Shown piece after piece: positions 7,950 through 15,892 of a stretch of DNA of 64,000 nt. Position 1 is the first letter of the stretch. Each line of letters opens with the position of its first letter. Position numbers and translations under genes: made by a program. The stretch comes from Anaerolineae bacterium. GTDB lineage: Bacteria; Chloroflexota; Anaerolineae; Aggregatilineales; Phototrophicaceae. The notes beneath the pieces were generated by a model that was given only the letters and a program-made list of their open reading frames with translations, was not told the origin of the DNA and ran no database searches. The stretch spans positions 1 to 64,000 of the forward strand of contig JAJEBK010000036.1 in assembly GCA_022823945.1 (NCBI GenBank), given 5' to 3'.

Positions 7950-9803
7950 ATGAACGGGCTCGCCATTGCGCCAACCATGCCGAGCGCGCGTCCTCAGCCC
8001 ATGCGCAGGCTGCTCTTGCTGGGCGCGATTCTTCTGGCGCTGGCGCTCACAATCAGCCTGTTGGGGATTTATCGCGCGTTGCCCATTGATGACGAACTCG
8101 TGAGCGAGTCGACCCTAGGCCGGCTATCACTCTGGATGGCGGGGCAAAGCGGCAATGATATCGACGAATTGCAGTCGCCGCTGGCCTGGTATGCCCACAA
8201 TCTGGCTGCGCAGCTGGGGCAGGACGAACTCGACCCCGCTGTGTTGCTGGGGTCTCTGGCGACCCTGCGCTCGCTGTATCTGGGAACCGTGCTGCTGCTG
8301 CTTGCTTTGGCGCTGCTAGCTGGGCTGCGTTTCCTTCCAAGGCTGAGTCGTCGCCTCGCCTCTACAGATTCCGCCAGGTTTGCTCCTCCCCCCATCCTGA
8401 TGGGGGGGGCGAGGGGGGTTACGACTTTGCGGGGACCGAGAGGGTTCTTGCTGGCCGCGCTGATTATGCTGGATGCGCTGCTCTTCGTGCTGCCGGCTGT
8501 CGAGAGCAGCGATGCTTTGGCGCGGGTCGTTTCAGCCATTTTGCTGACGTTGCTGGCGTTGATCTTGTGCCCGGGGCGCATCACCCGCGCAGTCGGATTC
8601 TGCCTGGCGCTTTCGCTGTTGATGGTCGGCTGGGAGGCGAGTAAATCGTTCGCCGACTCGCTTTCGTACAAGATTCTGCTGCCACAGCCGGGCTGGCAAT
8701 ATCGTGCGCTGCCGACGCTGGACGAGGCTTTGATCAAGCTGCATAGTGGCGAAGTCGATGCGGTCATCGCCGACCGCAAAGACCTGGATGACTTGATGCC
8801 GCCCCAACCGCCGGCCAGTTCAAGAGACGCTGCGGATGAAGAGTTGCCATACCCCGACCTGCGCTATCTGCGGCAGTTGGACCGGGCCGAGGGCCTGGCA
8901 TTTCTGCCCATAACGCCAGCTTTCCCGGGCCGCTTGAGCATCGCCCTGCGCGCAGCAGATGCCACCCATACGACCAGCGTGCGTCAAGTCTTCGACCGCC
9001 AGATTGCGACTGTCACTGGCGACTTCGCCGAGGCGCGCTTTCTCAGTCAGCCACGCAATTTGGTCTTGCTGGATCTCAAGATTCTCAACGACCTCAACCT
9101 GCCGCATTTGCAGATGATCGCCGAAGCATTTGCCCAGCCAGCGCGGCGCAACGGCGAGTTGCTTCTGCTGCGCATCCTGGCTGAGGCAGGTGTCTACACC
9201 TTCAGCGAGGCTATCTTCGGCTTCGTGTTTGGCGCGGCGCTCGGTTTCATGCTGGGCGCGCTCTTCGCTCATTCGCGCTTGCTGGAACGCGGTTTGCTGC
9301 CCTATGTGGTGGCATCGCAGACGGTGCCGATCTTGGCTATCGCGCCCATGGTGGTGATCTGGCTGGGTGCCGGCCAATTGTCGGTGGCTGTCATCGCTGC
9401 CTACCTGACCTTCTTTCCCGTTACCATCAATACACTGCGCGGGATGCAGTCGCCGGCCGCCGAGCAGGTCGAGTTGATGCGCTCCTACGCCGCCAGCCGC
9501 TGGACAATCATGTGGAAGCTGCGCCTGCCAGCTGCCTTGCCCTACATCTTCACCGCGCTGAAAGTCTCGGCGACAGCCAGCGTGGTCGGCGCGATCATCG
9601 GCGAGCTGCCGTCGGGCATCGGCGATGGACTGGGGCGGGCGATTTTGGATTTCAGCTCGGACTATAGTTTGATATCGACGCCCAAGCTGTGGGCATCCAT
9701 CGTAATGGCGGCGGCTGTTGGCATGATATTTTTTGCGGCGGTCAGCTTGTGCGAGCGCGTGGTGCTGCGGGGCTTCCTGCGATCTGAAGGAGGTCAGAAA
9801 TGA
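7950..9803 (+). CDS. ABC transporter permease with large N-terminal extension
   Basis: The C-terminal 260 residues of this 617-residue protein are a SsuC/TauC/ThiX-type permease (AEAGVYTFSEAIFGFVFGAALG onward, with the loop EQVELMRSYAASRWTIMWK that contacts the ATPase). Family members are about 250-280 residues. The extra N-terminal half has several hydrophobic spans and a soluble stretch, TLDEALIKLHSGEVDAVIAD and following, that resembles part of a periplasmic solute-binding fold. That resemblance may explain why no separate binding protein accompanies the operon. Residues near FAPPPILMGGARG derive from an interspersed repeat at 8385-8445. The start is uncertain (ATG 7950, 7977 or 8001; no strong ribosome site). 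The end overlaps the ATPase gene by 4 bp. Confidence 0.75.
   Translation: MNGLAIAPTMPSARPQPMRRLLLLGAILLALALTISLLGIYRALPIDDELVSESTLGRLSLWMAGQSGNDIDELQSPLAWYAHNLAAQLGQDELDPAVLLGSLATLRSLYLGTVLLLLALALLAGLRFLPRLSRRLASTDSARFAPPPILMGGARGVTTLRGPRGFLLAALIMLDALLFVLPAVESSDALARVVSAILLTLLALILCPGRITRAVGFCLALSLLMVGWEASKSFADSLSYKILLPQPGWQYRALPTLDEALIKLHSGEVDAVIADRKDLDDLMPPQPPASSRDAADEELPYPDLRYLRQLDRAEGLAFLPITPAFPGRLSIALRAADATHTTSVRQVFDRQIATVTGDFAEARFLSQPRNLVLLDLKILNDLNLPHLQMIAEAFAQPARRNGELLLLRILAEAGVYTFSEAIFGFVFGAALGFMLGALFAHSRLLERGLLPYVVASQTVPILAIAPMVVIWLGAGQLSVAVIAAYLTFFPVTINTLRGMQSPAAEQVELMRSYAASRWTIMWKLRLPAALPYIFTALKVSATASVVGAIIGELPSGIGDGLGRAILDFSSDYSLISTPKLWASIVMAAAVGMIFFAAVSLCERVVLRGFLRSEGGQK
8385..8445. 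repeat. Interspersed C/G-rich repeat inside a coding sequence
   Basis: CTCCCCCCATCCTGATGGGG, then GCGAGGGGGGTT and GACTTTGCGGGGACCGAG, repeat the words of the intergenic family (copies near 155, 10588, 35620). Here the element keeps the frame open and encodes about 20 residues in the linker of the 7950-9803 permease. Confidence 0.6.
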
Positions 9804-10579
9804 ATGCCATAGAGGCGCGGGGCATTCACAAAGTCTTCAATCCAGGCACAGACGAAGAGGTCGTCGCCTTGCAGGATATCGACTTGCAAGTCGCATCTGG
9901 CGAGTTTCTGTCGCTGGTGGGTCCTTCGGGTTGTGGCAAGTCCACCTTGATGCGCCTGATTGCCGATTTGTTGCCGCAAAGCAGCGGTGAACTGCGCGTA
10001 AATGGCAAAGCGCCTGCCCAAGCCCGCCTCGACCGCGACTATGGCATGGTCTTCCAGCACGCCACGCTCTACGACTGGCGCAGCGTCAGCAAAAATGTGC
10101 AGTTGCCCCTGGAAGTGATGGGTTATGCCAAAGCCGAGCGGGCAAAGCGCGCCCAAGCCATGCTGGACATGGTCGAACTGGGTGATTTTGTCGAGCATTA
10201 TCCCTGGCAACTTTCTGGCGGCATGCAGCAGCGCGTGTCGATTGCCCGCGCCCTGGTTTTCGAGCCATCGGTGCTGCTCATGGACGAGCCTTTTGGCGCG
10301 TTGGACGAATTCACCCGCGAACGCATGAACCTGGAGTTGTTGCGCATCTGGCAGGCGACCGGCACGACTGTCGTTTTTGTGACGCACAGCATCGCCGAAG
10401 CCGCTTTTTTGTCCCAGCGTATCGTGGTCATGACGCCCCGACCCGGACGCATCACCCGGCTCGTAGACAACCCGCTGCCCTATCCGCGCGATTTTCACAC
10501 CCGCAGCGATCCGGATTTTCACGCGCTGGTTGCGCAGCTGCGCGATCTGCTGCGGGACGCCCACGAAGACCAGCCATGA
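9800..10579 (+). CDS. ABC transporter ATPase (SsuB/TauB type)
   Basis: The 259-residue subunit energises import through the two neighbouring permeases. Walker A is GPSGCGKST at 41-49. The Q-loop is MVFQHA, the ABC signature LSGGMQQRVSIARAL, Walker B VLLMDEPFGALDEFTR, and the switch histidine lies in VFVTHSIAEA. It is closest to the nitrate/sulfonate/taurine/riboflavin importer class. Start ATG 9800 overlaps the preceding stop (ATGA) and is preceded by GAAGGAGG, so translation is coupled. Its own stop overlaps another ATG (10576) whose frame runs into a repeat; see the finding there. Confidence 0.9.
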   Translation: MNAIEARGIHKVFNPGTDEEVVALQDIDLQVASGEFLSLVGPSGCGKSTLMRLIADLLPQSSGELRVNGKAPAQARLDRDYGMVFQHATLYDWRSVSKNVQLPLEVMGYAKAERAKRAQAMLDMVELGDFVEHYPWQLSGGMQQRVSIARALVFEPSVLLMDEPFGALDEFTRERMNLELLRIWQATGTTVVFVTHSIAEAAFLSQRIVVMTPRPGRITRLVDNPLPYPRDFHTRSDPDFHALVAQLRDLLRDAHEDQP

Positions 10580-10587
10580 CCCGGTTG

Positions 10588-10735
10588 ACCCCCCTCAGTC
10601 CCCCCGACAGGTCAGGGGGAGGCAATAATCGCACAGGTTTCTCGACGAGTCACCCTTCTCCATTGACATGGGGAAGGGCCGGGGATGGGGTAGAAAAAAA
10701 TGTCCCGTTCTCAGACAAGTCGGGGGGAGGCGCAA
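10588..10735. repeat. Interspersed repeat inserted in the ABC operon
   Basis: The stretch starts with CCCCCTCAGTCCCCCCGACA and continues through GTCAGGGGGAGGC. From about 10625 it holds a block shared with 32547-32642, of which 61 bp (10642-10702) are identical to 32565-32625. It separates the ATPase and second permease genes, which would otherwise be overlapping or nearly so. Confidence 0.75.
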
Positions 10736-10781
10736 TAAGATCCAGCATCGCTTGTACGACGCCGCGCAAGGAAATGAGATC

Positions 10782-11576
10782 ATGACTCGGCTGCGGCATT
10801 ACCTGCCGACGATCGCTGTGGCGGTCACAGTGCTGCTGGCTTGGGAGTTGCTGGTGGTGGCTTTCGATATCCAGCAATTTCTGTTGCCCAAGCCGTCCGC
10901 CATCTTCGCCGAGTTCGCCTATCAGCTCGGCTTGTGGCTGGCGCCAGACGAGCGGTCGATCCTCTTCGAGTCCAGCGGCGCGACATTTTGGGAAGCCATT
11001 GGCGGTTTCGTCATCGGCTGTGGCAGCGGGGTGCTGGTGGCGCTGATCACCTCACGCTGGACGATCATCAGCGAAGCGACCATGCCTTTTGCCATCGCCG
11101 CCAATTCTGTGCCCATCATCGCCTTCGCGCCCATCATGAACAACTGGTTCGGCATCACCAATCCAGCCTCGAAGATGGCGATCGTGGCTATCATCGTCTT
11201 CTTCCCCACCATGATCAACACGGTGCGTGGCTTGACTCTGGTCGATGCGCGCCAGCTGGAGCTCATGCGCAGTTATGCCGCCGCGCCGTCCGAGGTGCTG
11301 CTGAAGCTGCGCATCCCCAACGCCCTGCCTTATATTTTCAGCGCCCTGCGCGTCGCCAGCGCCCTTAGTTTAATCGGCGCTGTGGTGGCGGAGTTCTTCG
11401 GTGGACCGCGCGCCACCCTGGGCGTCTATATCACGCAGGAAGCCTCGGCTTTCGACTTCGCCAAAGCCTGGACAGCCATCATGATGGCGTCAATCATCGG
11501 CATCGCCTTTTATCTGGCGGTGCTGTTCCTCGAGCGGCGCTTGATGCCCTGGCATGTGAGTTTTCGGGTAGAGTAG
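10782..11576 (+). CDS. ABC transporter permease (SsuC/ThiX type)
   Basis: The 264-residue integral membrane protein completes the importer. Hydrophobic spans begin with YLPTIAVAVTVLLAWELLVV. The ATPase-contact loop is DARQLELMRSYAAAPSEVLLKLRIP, and the typical GAVVAEFFGGPRATLG follows. The length is normal for the family. ATG 10782 is preferred over an upstream in-frame extension because that extension is encoded by the repeat; AAGGA lies 13 bp upstream. The first codons read MTRL, the same four residues encoded at the ATPase-overlapping ATG 10576. Confidence 0.85.
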   Translation: MTRLRHYLPTIAVAVTVLLAWELLVVAFDIQQFLLPKPSAIFAEFAYQLGLWLAPDERSILFESSGATFWEAIGGFVIGCGSGVLVALITSRWTIISEATMPFAIAANSVPIIAFAPIMNNWFGITNPASKMAIVAIIVFFPTMINTVRGLTLVDARQLELMRSYAAAPSEVLLKLRIPNALPYIFSALRVASALSLIGAVVAEFFGGPRATLGVYITQEASAFDFAKAWTAIMMASIIGIAFYLAVLFLERRLMPWHVSFRVE

Positions 11577-11623
11577 GGACGGGCTTACAAACCTTGCTTG
11601 TCGTCGATTATTTGATATCTTAG

Positions 11624-12295
11624 CTACCCGAAAACTTCCGTAAGCCAATTATGGATTTTTATCTTGACAGAATCGGATGCTCTCTTGACGGGACCAATGT
11701 CTGCAACTGCCCTTACTCTTCCCTTATCATCAAATGCAAAATCACCGCGATATGCCCGATTGCAGAATTGACATTGGGGAATTGCATTTTGCAAAGTTAG
11801 ATTCTTCTCAGGGTTCATATGTCCTCGCTGCAATTCAACTAAATCATCACCATATCTAGGATCTGGTCTCCCTTCTCTTGCTCCGCAGGTGGCACAGCGA
11901 TTTCCGTATGCCGCTTTGAGGTCGTTGAAGTCATTTGCATTTAGCCTATTTTCGCGTCTAACCTTATCATTTATCCACTCTGTAGAAGGCTTATACGGGT
12001 CGAGTTTATGTTTCCCTCTTCCAATTAAGTTCCAGCCATCTCTCTTGAGATGCCTCACTTGTTGATCATGTTGCAAGTCTGGTCTATCTCGTTGGCATAT
12101 AGTACTTACGGTGTTTTTATCCACAACCTGTCCATCAAAGTAATGGAGTGCGGCAAGCCAAATTGCCTTTGCATTTTCGGTATAATGAACTACATTGGGA
12201 ATCCTCACGCCATGGGGCAGTAGATATTCTGTGTGAATTTCTTGAATTTCTTCCCAGGCAGCTTGCAATTCGTTTGGGCTGGGCAAGTCTTTCAT
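11624..12295 (-). CDS. HNH restriction endonuclease
   Basis: The 223-residue protein ends with a zinc-supported HNH nuclease: CATCGAREG, then RGHMNPEKNLTLQN and PQCQFCN. CxxC pairs bracket the His and Asn residues of the ββα-metal core. Lying directly downstream of a DNA methyltransferase, it is most likely the restriction partner. The N-terminal region is presumably for target recognition. ATG 12295 overlaps the methyltransferase stop (ATGA), so translation should be coupled; a TTG at 12316 is the alternative start. The gene is visibly AT-richer than the surrounding core genes, which suggests acquisition. The recognition sequence cannot be told. Confidence 0.75.
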   Translation of the reverse strand: MKDLPSPNELQAAWEEIQEIHTEYLLPHGVRIPNVVHYTENAKAIWLAALHYFDGQVVDKNTVSTICQRDRPDLQHDQQVRHLKRDGWNLIGRGKHKLDPYKPSTEWINDKVRRENRLNANDFNDLKAAYGNRCATCGAREGRPDPRYGDDLVELQRGHMNPEKNLTLQNAIPQCQFCNRAYRGDFAFDDKGRVRAVADIGPVKRASDSVKIKIHNWLTEVFG

Positions 12296-13233
12296 TCTGT
12301 ACCACCAATACGGCAATTTGCCATCTGTGCCATATCAAATTCAATCTCAAATCCTTGAAAGCCGCGACCTTCAAGTTTCGCTGCTTCCCCAGTTGACCCA
12401 GAACCAGCAAACGGATCAAACACTAAAGACCCTGGCGCACTAAATATCCTAATTAGATGACGCAGGAGCTTAACTGGTTTTGCTGTCATGTGTCCGTATC
12501 GTTCTTTTGGTTTTGGAACTGGGATAACTGTGCCAGGAAACTTGCCATTGTCCACAACGGGGTTAGAAACATCGATGAGTCCAGTTTCCCATCTGTCCCA
12601 GTTGTTCACAAATGTACCTTCCCTTGGTGCTTGAGCGAGAATAATCATCTCGCCTTGAGGTTTAAGCTGTGGGGTCTTTCTTCCGTCAAGCTTGCAAATC
12701 AGTCGCTTCTTCTCTGCATCAGGAAGATTGCTTTTGCGTACAAAGTGGTCTTGTGTAAATGCCTTCGCCTGACCTTCATACTTCCATAGCATGACATCTC
12801 TTATTTCAAACCCTGCATCCTCCAAGGCAATCGCTGAACGATGCACCAAGCGATTTTGGCTAAACACAAGGCAAAACCCACCAGGCTTAATGATTCGCAC
12901 CCATTCCTTTGCGATAGGGTATAGATACTCTTGCAAATCTATGCCTTGCTGTGGAGAGAACTTCATTCCTGCTGGCAATGACCCAATTACACCTGGTTTT
13001 ACTCGCTTTCTCAATTTTTTTGTACTCCAATTTGACCCCATTCCATCAATAAAGTATGGAGGGTCAGTCAATATTAGAGATACTGTATTGTCACCCATTC
13101 CTGCCATTCCAATACGACAGTCTTCATTTCGTATTGACATAGGCAGATTCTCTTCAATCTGTTCAATTGAAGTCGAAATGGCTTCAGAACTATTCTCTTT
13201 ATTTGATTTGGTAAACAATTCCATTGTCTTCAC
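12292..13233 (-). CDS. DNA methyltransferase, DPPY type (restriction-modification)
   Basis: The 313-residue protein has the catalytic motif DPPY at 57-60 and the S-adenosylmethionine motif FAGSGST at 275-281. The order, catalytic motif first, is that of beta-class adenine-N6 or cytosine-N4 methyltransferases; DPPY favours N6-adenine. The long middle part would hold target recognition. It is co-transcribed with and overlaps the HNH nuclease gene. A good promoter lies at 13311-13338. AT-richer than flanking genes. Confidence 0.85.
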   Translation of the reverse strand: MKTMELFTKSNKENSSEAISTSIEQIEENLPMSIRNEDCRIGMAGMGDNTVSLILTDPPYFIDGMGSNWSTKKLRKRVKPGVIGSLPAGMKFSPQQGIDLQEYLYPIAKEWVRIIKPGGFCLVFSQNRLVHRSAIALEDAGFEIRDVMLWKYEGQAKAFTQDHFVRKSNLPDAEKKRLICKLDGRKTPQLKPQGEMIILAQAPREGTFVNNWDRWETGLIDVSNPVVDNGKFPGTVIPVPKPKERYGHMTAKPVKLLRHLIRIFSAPGSLVFDPFAGSGSTGEAAKLEGRGFQGFEIEFDMAQMANCRIGGTE

Positions 13234-13310
13234 TTGGTCAAGTCCTTATCGCTCTAGTGCTCGTTGTCCATACCGCGCACTATTTCGCTCATCATCTTGT
13301 ATTTTGTATC

Positions 13311-13338
13311 AGTATACCCTCGCTTGATCAAAGTCCAA
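13311..13338 (-). promoter_or_regulatory. Promoter of restriction-modification operon 1
   Basis: On the minus strand TTGGAC, 16 bases and TATACT make a strong sigma-70-type promoter. It starts the methyltransferase-nuclease transcript with a leader of about 70 bases. No controller-protein gene or C-box was recognised nearby. Confidence 0.65.
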
Positions 13339-13355
13339 ACATTCACGCCCAAAGC

Positions 13356-14564
13356 TCACCGCCGGAAGTAGCGCTTGCCTTCCAGCTCCTCCGGCAGCAG
13401 GCTCTCGTCCGTGTAGGCTTGGTAGCCCGCGCCATAGCCCAGCTGGCGCATCAGGGCGGTGGGGGCATTGCGCAGGCGCAGCGGGATGGGCAGGTTGCCG
13501 TGCTGCCTGGCGTCTTCCAGCGCATCAAAGTAGCCGCGGCCAGCGCTGCGGTCTTTGGGCGCGCCCGCCAGATACACCACGCCATGCGCCAGATGAAACT
13601 GGCATTCGGGCAAGCCGACTGTCTCGACTGCGCGGAAGACATCGTTGGCTACGGTCAACGCAGCGCTATCGGCCATGCCAATATCTTCGCTGGCGAATAT
13701 GACCATGCGGCGGGCGATGAACTTGGGGTCTTCGCCACTATCGACCATGCGCGCCAGATAATAGAGCGCGGCGTCGATGTCGCTGGCGCGCATGCTTTTG
13801 ATGAAGGCGCTGATGGTGTTGTAATGCTCTTCGCCGCTTTTGTCATAGCGCAGATGCTTTGATTGCAGGGTCTCGCGCAGGTGCTCGGCGGTGATGCGCT
13901 CGGCACGATACAGGCGGGCGGCATTTTCCAGCAGGTTGAGCGCGGCGCGGGCATCGCCATTGGCATAATTTGCCAGGAAAGCCACAGCCTCGGGCATGAT
14001 CTCCAGCTGCAAGGCGTCGATTCCTCGCGCGATGATCTGCTCCAGTTCGCCGACAGTTAATGGCTCCAGCGTGAAGACCTGCATGCGCGAAAGCAGCGCC
14101 GATATGACCTCGAAGCTGGGATTTTCGGTGGTCGCGCCGATCAGCGTGATCGTGCCATCTTCGACATAAGGCAGCAGGAAGTCTTGCTGCGCCTTGTTGA
14201 AGCGATGAATCTCGTCCAGGAAGAGGATGGCGCTGGCGGGCTGGGGGTCGTCGTCCGCCTGAAAGAGCCCGCCCTGGCTGGTTTGCGCGCGCCGCAGCGA
14301 ATTCACGATATTGCGCAATTCTGCCTTGCCCGCCGAGACCGCCGACAAGTTGTAGAAAGGCTTGCCAGCGACATCGGCGATCATGCGCGCCAGGGTTGTT
14401 TTGCCGACGCCGGGCGGACCCCACAGCACCATGCTGGGCACAGTGCGCTGCTGCAAGGCGCGGTTGAGCGGTTTGCCCGCGCCGACCAGGTGCGATTGCC
14501 CGATAAAGCTGCCCAAATCGCGCGGGCGGATGCGCTCGGCCAGGGGCTGGGGGGAGTCGGGCAT
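13356..14564 (-). CDS. rarA: Replication-associated recombination protein A (RarA/MgsA AAA+ ATPase)
   Basis: The 402-residue AAA+ ATPase acts at stalled replication forks and binds SSB and DNA. Walker A is GPPGVGKT at 49-56, Walker B LDEIHRF, sensor 1 GATTENPSFEVISALLSR. The C-terminal part, EDIGMAD and VYLAGAPK, is diagnostic of RarA rather than RuvB or DnaX. The protein is slightly shorter than E. coli RarA. It lies 9 bp downstream of a DinB-fold gene and is probably co-transcribed with it. Confidence 0.9.
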   Translation of the reverse strand: MPDSPQPLAERIRPRDLGSFIGQSHLVGAGKPLNRALQQRTVPSMVLWGPPGVGKTTLARMIADVAGKPFYNLSAVSAGKAELRNIVNSLRRAQTSQGGLFQADDDPQPASAILFLDEIHRFNKAQQDFLLPYVEDGTITLIGATTENPSFEVISALLSRMQVFTLEPLTVGELEQIIARGIDALQLEIMPEAVAFLANYANGDARAALNLLENAARLYRAERITAEHLRETLQSKHLRYDKSGEEHYNTISAFIKSMRASDIDAALYYLARMVDSGEDPKFIARRMVIFASEDIGMADSAALTVANDVFRAVETVGLPECQFHLAHGVVYLAGAPKDRSAGRGYFDALEDARQHGNLPIPLRLRNAPTALMRQLGYGAGYQAYTDESLLPEELEGKRYFRR

Positions 14565-14573
14565 AGGGGCGGC

Positions 14574-15059
14574 TCAGCCCTCGATGATCTTGACGATCTG
14601 GTCCATGTGGTCGCAGTCGTGCATGGCGGTCAGGATTAGCTGGTTATTCAGCGAGAAGGGACCGCTGCCAAAGGGCGCGCTGCCCTGCCACAATTCGTCG
14701 TCTTCCACATCCAGCGACTCGAAAAATGCCAGGTTGCCCGCGCGCAGCCCCCGCCAACGTTCCAGCAATGGTGCCGCTTCTTGCTGCGCATAGCCCTGCG
14801 CAACAACCGATTCGGCCGGTCCCACTCTCGGCTGTGGCGGCTCTTCGGCACCCGCCCCGATGTGACGCGCTCGTGCGCCGAAATACACTTCAAAGTCGCA
14901 TAGATGCCCCAGCACCTCTGAAATCGTCCAGCCATCGCCACCATCGCGCTTCTTAAACGCTGCGGGGTCATCGATGGTGGTGATGAGGCGCGTCAGCGTG
15001 CGCACATTCCGATCCATCGAGCGCAACTGCCAGCGGCGGTACATCGTCATTTCGGACAC
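14574..15059 (-). CDS. DinB-superfamily protein
   Basis: The 161-residue protein fits the DinB/YfiT four-helix bundle, thiol- or metal-dependent transferases or hydrolases. It has WTISEVLGHLCDFEVYF with the first metal His, and HDCDHMDQI supplying the last two. It is one of three DinB-like genes in the window (30921 and 39231 are the others). Role unknown; in some lineages such proteins act with mycothiol or bacillithiol. Confidence 0.75.
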   Translation of the reverse strand: MSEMTMYRRWQLRSMDRNVRTLTRLITTIDDPAAFKKRDGGDGWTISEVLGHLCDFEVYFGARARHIGAGAEEPPQPRVGPAESVVAQGYAQQEAAPLLERWRGLRAGNLAFFESLDVEDDELWQGSAPFGSGPFSLNNQLILTAMHDCDHMDQIVKIIEG

Positions 15060-15130
15060 AAGACGCTCCTTCTATTTCTGCAAAGGCTCGAACAAGATGT
15101 TTAGCACAGGCAGCCCGCCAAACACAGAGT

Positions 15131-15206
15131 CAACCCTTCAGTCTCCCCGACAGGTCAGCGGGAAGCAAGCATTGGCTACCCTCTCCGTCCTGACGGGGAG
15201 GGGTTG
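15131..15206. repeat. Interspersed C/G-rich repeat
   Basis: It begins CAACCCTTCAGTCTCCCCGA and ends with the hairpin CCCTCTCCGTC/GACGGGGAGGG around a CT loop. It shares GGCTACCCTCTCCGTCCTGA with copies near 155 and 35692. Confidence 0.65.
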
Positions 15207-15305
15207 CCACAAAGGCACAGAGAAAAACCTTGCTTTTCACTCGGTGTACTCGGTGGTTGATCTTTTGTATGCCTTTCTTTGTGTTACTTCTGTGGCTCTG
15301 TGCTC
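15207..15305. repeat. CTCTGTG/ACTCGGTG-type tract
   Basis: Words such as CACTCGGTGTACTCGGTGG, TTTGTGTTACTTCTGTGG and CTCTGTGC recur near 34020-34080, 40430-40495 and 62033-62061. The tract fills the gap downstream of mocA. No gene was found in it. Confidence 0.5.
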
Positions 15306-15308
15306 AAT

Positions 15309-15890
15309 CTACGCTCGACCAGCCAGCGCCCGTTCATAGGCTTCTGGCGTATCGACATCGACCAGTACGCCCGGCTCATCGACTGGCACCAGCCGCAGCC
15401 GCGATTTGTCCAGCGCCTCGCGTGGCATCGCGGGGGCTGCCAGCGCCAGCATCGCCGCCCAACGCGACCGATCGAGCAGCAGCGGGTGACCGCGTCGGCC
15501 GTCGTGGCATGGCGCAACACTCCAACCCGCTGCATATTCCCGCGCCAGCTGCTCAATCACCGCCAGGCTGATGCCGGGCATATCGGCTGGCTGAATGAAA
15601 GCCGCCGCCAGAAAGTCGGGCAGCGCTCGCAGACCCGCTTGCACAGAAGAAAGCATGCCGCCTGTCGCAAAGTCGGGATTGTGAATGCAGCGAACCGATA
15701 ACCCAGCCAGGACAGCGCGCACCCGGTGGGCATCTCTTCCCGTGACAACAATCGTCTCAATGCCGGCGCGCAGGAATTGCCGCGTCACATGCGTCACGAT
15801 GGGCGTTCCATCCCGCCAGGGCAGCAGCAGCTTGTTTTCGCCCATGCGCGTGGACAAGCCGGCCGCCAGCACGATCGCGCAATGCTGCAC
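15309..15890 (-). CDS. mocA: MocA-type molybdenum cofactor nucleotidyltransferase
   Basis: The 193-residue protein is a MobA-like NTP transferase of the MocA branch, which makes the cytosine dinucleotide form of the cofactor used by molybdenum hydroxylases. The nucleotide-binding start is LAAGLSTRMGENKLLLPW. QPADMPGI gives the metal-binding Asp, GRRGHPLLL the product loop, and VDVDTPEAYERA the typical end. It lies 2 bp after the molybdopterin-binding protein gene. In some bacteria these two are fused in one protein. Specificity for CTP rather than GTP is inferred from context. Confidence 0.85.
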   Translation of the reverse strand: MQHCAIVLAAGLSTRMGENKLLLPWRDGTPIVTHVTRQFLRAGIETIVVTGRDAHRVRAVLAGLSVRCIHNPDFATGGMLSSVQAGLRALPDFLAAAFIQPADMPGISLAVIEQLAREYAAGWSVAPCHDGRRGHPLLLDRSRWAAMLALAAPAMPREALDKSRLRLVPVDEPGVLVDVDTPEAYERALAGRA

Positions 15891-15892
15891 GG

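Noticed and set aside
10576-10785. 69-codon frame overlapping the ATPase stop
   Set aside because: Beyond the first few codons it consists of repeat sequence (Pro/Ser/Gly runs) and has no protein-like pattern.
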